A stretch of DNA of 9,757 nt from Proteobacteria bacterium SG_bin5 (GTDB lineage Bacteria > Pseudomonadota > Alphaproteobacteria > Sphingomonadales > Sphingomonadaceae): positions 1-9,757 of the forward strand of contig LWDI01000031.1 of the NCBI GenBank assembly GCA_002083475.1, written 5' to 3'. The stretch's first letter is position 1, and each line of letters opens with the position of its first letter. Below, one piece after another: positions 6,202 through 9,757 of the stretch. Below the pieces are notes generated by a model. That model was not told the DNA's origin, searched no databases, and worked only from the letters and a program-made list of their open reading frames with translations. The translations under genes and the position numbers were made by a program.

Positions 6202-6233
6202 GATGATGACAGCAGCCCGCGATCGAACATAAC

Positions 6234-6317
6234 CGTCGCCCCGGACTTGATCCGGGGCCCGGCTTCTTGCTTCCACGGTCGAAAGCCAGCCGAGCCCCGG
6301 CTTTCGCCGGGGCGACG
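6234..6317. repeat. Paired palindromic repeat (REPIN-like), CCCCGG type
   Basis: Two hairpins face each other. GCCCCGGA (6238-6245) pairs with TCCGGGGC (6251-6258) over the loop CTTGA, and GCCCCGGC (6294-6301) pairs with GCCGGGGC (6306-6313) over TTTC. The outer ends are an 11-base perfect inverted repeat (CGTCGCCCCGG at 6234-6244, CCGGGGCGACG at 6307-6317), so the 84-base unit is itself a large inverted repeat. The 'CCCCGGACTTGATCCGGGG' form is one I recall as dispersed in many alphaproteobacterial, especially sphingomonad, genomes. It lies between convergent genes (O-ligase and csbD). No REP-associated transposase gene is in the window. Confidence 0.8.
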
Positions 6318-6359
6318 TCGATCTGTAACCACACGCCGTATTCGCCGCCGTGAGCGCGC

Positions 6360-6530
6360 TCAAATATCGTCGCCGAGCACGCCCTTCACCTTGCCCTTCA
6401 GCTGCTCGGCCTTGCCCTGGGCTTCCTGCGCTTCGCCTTCGGCCTTGGTCTTGGGATCGTCGCTCAGCTGCTTCACCTTGCCGGCCATCTCGTTCAGATT
6501 GCCTTTGATCTTGTCACCCAATTCACCCAT
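6360..6530 (-). CDS. CsbD family stress-response protein
   Basis: This 56-residue, highly charged protein starts MGELGDKIKGNLNEMAGKVK and continues with Lys/Glu/Gln/Ala-rich heptad-like sequence ending in GKVKGVLGDDI. The repeating K-GN-NEMAGKVKQ and AEGEAQEAQGKAEQLKGK pattern is the CsbD family (E. coli YjbJ, B. subtilis CsbD), abundant small cytoplasmic proteins of the general stress response with no known enzymatic activity. AAGGAG at 6538-6543 lies 7 bases before the ATG, a near-ideal ribosome-binding site. A consensus EcfG-type promoter lies just upstream (6558-6582). Length and composition are typical of the family. Downstream are the REPIN-like repeat and the 6175-6201 hairpin, which probably ends the transcript. 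Confidence 0.93.
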   Translation of the reverse strand: MGELGDKIKGNLNEMAGKVKQLSDDPKTKAEGEAQEAQGKAEQLKGKVKGVLGDDI

Positions 6531-6557
6531 CGTCGGTCTCCTTTTTACAGGGAAGCG

Positions 6558-6582
6558 AACGGGCGAGGCGGGCCGTGGTTCC
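6558..6582 (-). promoter_or_regulatory. EcfG-type general stress promoter of csbD
   Basis: On the minus strand GGAAC (6578-6582) is followed after 16 bases by CGTT (6558-6561). This matches the alphaproteobacterial EcfG consensus, GGAAC-N16/17-(c)GTT. Transcription would start around 6550, leaving a leader of about 20 bases that just holds the AAGGAG ribosome-binding site. The -35 box begins two bases after the stop codon of the upstream hydrolase gene, so csbD has its own stress-inducible start even if some readthrough occurs. Spacing, strand and the CsbD target all agree. Confidence 0.8.
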
Positions 6583-6584
6583 GC

Positions 6585-7376
6585 CTAGGAAACCGCCTTC
6601 TTCAGCCAGGCTTCGACCGCGGCGAAATTGGCGCGCCAGCCCTTGGGGTTGCGGTCTTCGCGCAAGGTCGAGGCGCCGTGGACGCCGGCTTCGGGCTTGT
6701 AGAAGGTCGCGCGCCCGGGGGCCATGCCGCCGATGATCGCCTGGGCGCCGCTCACTTCCTCGGCATCGTTGGCGGCGGTGACGAAGACGGGCACGTCGAG
6801 CCGCCCGGCCGCCGTCTTCACCGGATCGCCGCTCCCCAGATATTCGTTGGGCGAGAAAGCGAGCACGCCCGCGACCTTGCCCTTGTTGGCGGCCGCGAGC
6901 GGGAAGACGAGCGCGGAGGAATAGCTGCTGCCCCACAGGAACACGGGGAGTTTCTGGCCCTGCGCCCAATCGATCGCCGCCTGCAAATCCTGGCGCGCCT
7001 CGGCATAGTCGCCGGCATGACCGAGCGCTTGCACGGTCTGGTTGGGACCGAACAAATCGCCCCCCGCGCGCGCGTCGACCGCGAGCGCGGCATAGCCATC
7101 GGCGGCGAGGCGCGGGGCGATCGGCGCATATTCGTCCTTGCTCGCCCCCGCCTGATGGAACAGCAGCAGCAGCGCCTTGGGGCGCGTGGCGGGATAATAG
7201 CGCGCGAAGACTTGCGCGCCGTCGGCGGCCTTCAGCGTCAGGTCGCGGGGCTGGGTCTCGGCGGCGGCGGTGGCATCGGCGGTAGCATTGGCGGCGGGTT
7301 TGGACGCCGCCTTGGGCGCCTCGCCACAACCGGCGATCAACAGGGCAAGCATCAAGGGCGCGGACCAACGGCGCAT
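6585..7376 (-). CDS. Alpha/beta hydrolase lipoprotein (dienelactone-hydrolase-like)
   Basis: The 263-residue protein has a lipoprotein signal: MRRWSAPLMLALLIAGC with lipobox IAGC and Cys17 as the acylated residue, followed by an Ala/Lys-rich linker (about 20-42). The rest is an alpha/beta hydrolase fold: oxyanion-hole region LLLLFHQAGAS (69-79), nucleophile elbow LWGSSYSSA (147-155) with Ser151 (GxSxS instead of GxSxG), likely acid Asp204 in TAANDAEE, and His233 in GVHGAS. The substrate is unknown; it probably hydrolyses an ester at the periplasmic face of a membrane. Start choice: the ATG at 7376 has GGAG 6 bases before it and gives a compact signal peptide; an in-frame ATG at 7388 abuts its AAGG and looks worse. 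It lies 173 bases downstream of thiSG and directly upstream of the csbD promoter. Confidence 0.85.
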   Translation of the reverse strand: MRRWSAPLMLALLIAGCGEAPKAASKPAANATADATAAAETQPRDLTLKAADGAQVFARYYPATRPKALLLLFHQAGASKDEYAPIAPRLAADGYAALAVDARAGGDLFGPNQTVQALGHAGDYAEARQDLQAAIDWAQGQKLPVFLWGSSYSSALVFPLAAANKGKVAGVLAFSPNEYLGSGDPVKTAAGRLDVPVFVTAANDAEEVSGAQAIIGGMAPGRATFYKPEAGVHGASTLREDRNPKGWRANFAAVEAWLKKAVS

Positions 7377-7452
7377 GTTTCGCTCCATCCTTCGGCCGCC
7401 CGGACGCGGTACATAGGGGCGCGGCCACGAGATGAGAAGGAGCGGCGGCTTC

Positions 7453-7472
7453 AACCGTTGCGATTGACGGTT
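7453..7472. repeat. Small inverted repeat between thiSG and the hydrolase
   Basis: AACCGT (7453-7458) and ACGGTT (7467-7472) form a 6-base dyad with an 8-base spacer, 77 bases upstream of the hydrolase start. Possible operator or weak hairpin; there is no T-run. The remaining 7377-7548 gap shows no recognisable promoter or gene. Confidence 0.2.
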
Positions 7473-7548
7473 CTTCCCCGGCGAAGGGTTGGCGGGTGAG
7501 GCCGGTGAGCCGCTCGTCTCGATGAAATCAGGCCCTTGCGTCGCGGCC

Positions 7549-8556
7549 TCAGATCAGCCCCGCCAAGGGGCTCGACGGATCGGCATAGCGCCGCTGCCCC
7601 ATCCGGCCCGCCAGATAAGCGAGCCGCCCCGCTTCGACCGCCGCCTTCATCGCGCGCGCCATGCGGATCGGGTCGCGCGCCTCGGCGATCGCGGTGTTCA
7701 TCAGCACGCCGTCGCAGCCGAGTTCCATCGCCACCGCCGCGTCGGAGGCGGTGCCGACGCCCGCATCGACCAGCACCGGCACCTTGGCGCCTTCCACGAT
7801 CAGCCGGATCGTCACCCGGTTCTGAATGCCCAAGCCCGATCCGATCGGCGCGCCCAAGGGCATGATCGCGACCGCGCCCGCATCCTCCAGCCGCTTGGCG
7901 GCGATCGGATCGTCGACGCAATAGACCATCGGCTTGAAGCCTTCCTTGGCGAGCACCTCGGTCGCGCGCAGCGTCTCGACCATGTCGGGGTAAAGCGTCT
8001 TGGCCTCGCCCAGCACTTCCAGCTTCACCAAATCCCAGCCCCCCGCCTCGCGCGCCAGGCGCAAAGTGCGGATCGCCTCCTCGGCGGTGAAGCAGCCGGC
8101 GGTGTTGGGCAGATAAGTGATCTTCTTGGGATCGATATAATCGGTGAGCATCGGCGCCTTCGGGTCGCTGACGTTCACCCGCCGCACCGCGACCGTCACG
8201 ATCTCGGCGCCCGAGGCTTCGACGGCGGCGGCGTTCTGCGCGAAATCCTTGTATTTGCCCGTGCCGACGATCAGCCGCGAGCGGAAGCCGTGCCCGGCGA
8301 CCTGCCAGCGATCCTCGCCGAGCGGGGCATGATCGCCGCCGCCCACGAAATGAACGATTTCGATCGCATCGCCATCGGCGACGCGCACTTGCGCCAGCGT
8401 CGAGCGCGGGACGACTTCCAAATTGCGTTCGACCGCGACTTTTTCGGGCACCAGACCCAGCTCCAGCGCGAGCTCGGCGAGGGTGAGCCCGGCGCGCACG
8501 CGGCGATGCTCGCCATTGACGGTGAGGGTGATCGTGCCATCGACATGTTGGTCCAT
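7549..8556 (-). CDS. thiG: Fused sulfur carrier ThiS and thiazole synthase ThiG
   Basis: This 335-residue protein joins two steps of thiamine thiazole synthesis. Residues about 8-74 are a ThiS beta-grasp domain (ITLTVNGE at 9-16, VAVERNLEVVPRS at 40-52, ADGDAIEIVHFVGGG at 60-74). Residues about 80-335 are ThiG, with IVGTGKYKDF (96-105), NTAGC (151-155), WDLVKLEVLG (174-183), IMPLGAPIGSGLG (231-243) and VDAGVGTASDAA (263-274). Lys178 in VKLEV corresponds to the lysine forming the Schiff base with 1-deoxy-D-xylulose 5-phosphate. The ThiS Gly-Gly end (72-74) is internal and continues into ThiG. Such fusions are known and annotated as bifunctional proteins. No strong ribosome-binding site precedes the ATG at 8556; a longer start at 8592 would add basic sequence not seen in ThiS. 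No other thi gene and no TPP riboswitch are visible nearby. Confidence 0.95.
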   Translation of the reverse strand: MDQHVDGTITLTVNGEHRRVRAGLTLAELALELGLVPEKVAVERNLEVVPRSTLAQVRVADGDAIEIVHFVGGGDHAPLGEDRWQVAGHGFRSRLIVGTGKYKDFAQNAAAVEASGAEIVTVAVRRVNVSDPKAPMLTDYIDPKKITYLPNTAGCFTAEEAIRTLRLAREAGGWDLVKLEVLGEAKTLYPDMVETLRATEVLAKEGFKPMVYCVDDPIAAKRLEDAGAVAIMPLGAPIGSGLGIQNRVTIRLIVEGAKVPVLVDAGVGTASDAAVAMELGCDGVLMNTAIAEARDPIRMARAMKAAVEAGRLAYLAGRMGQRRYADPSSPLAGLI

Positions 8557-8626
8557 GGCCGGCGATCTAGGGGCTGCGCGGCGACGCTTCAAACCAAAAC
8601 GCGCGCCTGGCCTTGCCGCGCGACCG

Positions 8627-8650
8627 CCCCCTCCCCGGTCGGAGAGGGGG
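8627..8650 (-). terminator. GC-rich hairpin downstream of the TonB-C-like gene
   Basis: CCCCCTC (8627-8633) pairs with GAGGGGG (8644-8650). After one C-A mismatch two more G-C pairs close a GGTC loop. It begins 17 bases after the stop of the small secreted protein, and 70 bases before thiSG. There is no T-run on either strand, so it may be a weak terminator, an mRNA-stabilising hairpin, or a decayed copy of a dispersed C/G-rich palindrome. Confidence 0.4.
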
Positions 8651-8667
8651 TATCGCGCCTTGGAGCG

Positions 8668-8940
8668 TTAGTTCTGCGCCCAGGCGAGGCTGATGCGCTC
8701 GACGCTCGCGACCGGCTTGCCCTGCTCGTCCTTGCTCGGCTGATATTGCGTCTCGAGGAACAAGGTGCACGCCTTGCCGTCGAGTTTGGCATCGCCGCTC
8801 GAGACGACCGCGCGGCACTTCTCGACCTTGCCGGTCGCGCTGATCGACAATTCGATCACGGTCGCGCCGACTTGCTCGGGCTTGATCGGCTGATCGGCGA
8901 GCGCGCCGGTGGCGGCGAGGGCGAGGACGAAGCTGAACAT
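8668..8940 (-). CDS. Small secreted protein with a TonB C-terminal-like domain
   Basis: The 90-residue product has a short signal peptide (MFSFVLALAATGALA, cleavage expected before Asp16) and is otherwise almost entirely one small domain. The pattern VIELSISATGKVEKCRAVVS (28-47), then SGDAKLDGKACTLF (48-61), then YQPSKDEQGKPV (66-77) resembles the TonB C-terminal fold as found in sphingomonads: a strand, 'G.V..C.V..SSG...LD..AC', then '.P..D..G.PV'. Cys42 and Cys58 could form a disulfide. There is no membrane anchor or proline-rich spacer, so it is not a full TonB; it would be a free periplasmic domain of unknown role. The start at 8940 has GGGAG about 7 bases upstream and gives the signal peptide. 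It is divergent from aroQ and followed by a hairpin and thiSG. Confidence 0.75.
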   Translation of the reverse strand: MFSFVLALAATGALADQPIKPEQVGATVIELSISATGKVEKCRAVVSSGDAKLDGKACTLFLETQYQPSKDEQGKPVASVERISLAWAQN

Positions 8941-9077
8941 AGGTATCTCCCGGTTTGTTGCGCCCCCGCTGTGGCAGCCAGGCGTTAATGCCGCGTTGCC
9001 GCGAAACCGCGCCGATCGGGCCTTCGCCTCGCGCGCCACTTGGCCTAACAGGGCGTTTTACCAGGGGAGAGAATGCG

Positions 9078-9509
9078 ATGAGCGTGGTCTATGTGCTCAA
9101 CGGTCCCAATCTGAACCTGCTGGGCCTGCGCGAACCGCAAATCTACGGGGCGGCGACGCTCGACGAGATCGCCGCCGAACTCGAAGACCGCGCGCGCGCG
9201 CTGGGCGTCGAGATCGATCTGCGCCAATCGAACCACGAGGGCCATTTGATCGATTGGCTGCACGAGGCCCAGGCGGTGGCCGCGCGGGCGGTGATCCTGA
9301 ACCCCGGCGGTTTCACCCACAGCTCGGTCGCGCTGCACGACGCGGTGAAGGCGATCGAAACGCCGGTGATCGAGGTGCATCTGTCCAACCCGCACGCGCG
9401 CGAGCCCTTCCGCCACACGAGTTTCATCGCCCCGGTCGCGCGTGGAACGATTGCGGGCTTCGGCCCCCTGTCCTATCAGCTGGCGCTTGAAGCGGCGGTA
9501 CGGCTCTGA
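9078..9509 (+). CDS. aroQ: Type II 3-dehydroquinate dehydratase
   Basis: The enzyme converts 3-dehydroquinate to 3-dehydroshikimate in the shikimate pathway and forms a cytoplasmic dodecamer. At 143 residues it has normal family length. The N-terminal VLNGPNLNLLGLREPQIYG (6-24) is the family signature. Active-site residues are all present: Arg18 and Tyr23 of the flexible lid, Asn75 in LNPGG, His81 in FTHSS, Glu99 and His101 in IEVHLSN, and Arg112 in FRHTS. GGGGAG lies 8 bases before the ATG at 9078; an out-of-frame ATG at 9073 is ignored. The accB start follows after 29 bases, so the two very likely form an operon (aroQ-accB-accC is a common proteobacterial order). No confident promoter was found in the 137-base divergent gap. 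Confidence 0.96.
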   Translation: MSVVYVLNGPNLNLLGLREPQIYGAATLDEIAAELEDRARALGVEIDLRQSNHEGHLIDWLHEAQAVAARAVILNPGGFTHSSVALHDAVKAIETPVIEVHLSNPHAREPFRHTSFIAPVARGTIAGFGPLSYQLALEAAVRL

Positions 9510-9538
9510 CACAGGGGCCTGCTCAACAGGGATTTGCC

Positions 9539-9757
9539 ATGGCCGAACCGAATGACAGCGAGCCCGACGCTCGCGGCGAAATGCGCATCGACGTCGAGCT
9601 GGTCCGCCAATTGGCGGCGGTGCTCGACCAGCTGACCGAAATCGAGGTCGAGGATGGCGAGCGCCGGGTGCGCGTCGCGCGCGCGGTGACGATGGCCGCG
9701 CCCGTCACCCATTTCGCGCCCCCGCCCGCCGCCGCCCCGGCGCCCGCCGCGAGCGCG
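9539..9757 (+). CDS. accB: Biotin carboxyl carrier protein of acetyl-CoA carboxylase, N-terminal part (runs off right edge)
   Basis: Seventy-three codons are visible with no stop. MRIDVELVRQLAAVLDQLTE (15-34) followed by IEVEDGERRVRVAR (35-48) is the conserved N-terminal helix-strand of AccB. It is followed by the usual Ala/Pro-rich hinge (about 52-73), where the window ends. The biotinylated lysine domain (MKM motif) would be beyond the edge, so it is not confirmed. AGGG lies 7 bases before the ATG. AccB carries biotin between the carboxylase (AccC) and carboxyltransferase steps that make malonyl-CoA. Its position directly behind aroQ supports the call. Confidence 0.92.
   Translation, partial: MAEPNDSEPDARGEMRIDVELVRQLAAVLDQLTEIEVEDGERRVRVARAVTMAAPVTHFAPPPAAAPAPAASA

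Noticed and set aside
6678..7499. Plus-strand frame opposite the lipoprotein hydrolase (273 codons)
   Set aside because: Gly/Arg-rich, no motif, and opposite a gene with lipobox and catalytic residues.
8557..8667. TPP riboswitch ahead of thiSG
   Set aside because: The conserved CUGAGA and the later conserved arms of the TPP aptamer are not seen on the minus strand in this 111-base gap.
7489..8988. Long open plus-strand frame opposite thiSG and the TonB-C-like gene (499 codons)
   Set aside because: It spans two well-supported minus-strand genes and their gap, has Arg/His/Asp-rich composition with no recognisable motif, and has no good ribosome-binding site.

Overview
The window looks like ordinary chromosome of a sphingomonad (Sphingomonas or a close relative, Alphaproteobacteria). 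The grounds are a very high G+C content, strong G/C preference at third codon positions, alphaproteobacterial families (DUF2794, an EcfG-type promoter ahead of a CsbD gene, an aroQ-accB pair), exosortase-A-associated glycan genes, and paired palindromic repeats of a kind I recall from sphingomonad intergenic regions. I see no rRNA, tRNA, CRISPR array, insertion sequence or prophage. No gene-free stretch exceeds about 215 bases.

Layout. (1) 1-1632, minus strand: the N-terminal part of a YheO-like PAS-domain protein that runs off the left edge, then DUF2794, then a short-type serine O-acetyltransferase (cysE/epsC). DUF2794 is translationally coupled to the acetyltransferase through a one-base TGATG overlap. 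(2) 1793-2539, plus: a TSUP/TauE-SafE membrane permease, divergent from cysE across a region with three mutually complementary 7-base segments. (3) 2592-2680: a paired inverted repeat. (4) 2701-6149: a two-armed exosortase-A-associated glycan locus. On the minus strand a group 1 glycosyltransferase overlaps by 31 bases a 228-residue membrane protein of unknown function. On the plus strand a previously easy-to-miss 43-codon membrane mini-protein overlaps the GTG start of a putative O-glycosylation ligase (Wzy_C family). (5) 6175-6317: a second, unrelated set of palindromes. (6) 6360-8940, minus: csbD with a consensus EcfG promoter, a lipoprotein alpha/beta hydrolase, a ThiS-ThiG fusion, and a small secreted TonB-C-like protein. 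(7) 9078-9757, plus: aroQ and the start of accB (runs off the right edge).

How the parts fit. cysE and the TSUP permease may both serve sulfur metabolism. The 2701-6149 block appears to be a satellite of an exosortase A/PEP-CTERM exopolysaccharide system whose core genes (exosortase, chain-length and export genes) are not in the window. It sits between housekeeping genes and is bounded on both sides by repeats. csbD is predicted to belong to the general stress regulon. The thiSG fusion supplies the thiazole half of thiamine. aroQ-accB joins the shikimate pathway to fatty-acid initiation in the common proteobacterial order aroQ-accB-accC.

No wholly new system is demonstrated. The least explained items are the 43-residue membrane protein, the 228-residue membrane protein overlapping the glycosyltransferase, and the internal ThiS tail in the ThiS-ThiG fusion. 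All family names are from recognition of the translated sequence, not from database searches.
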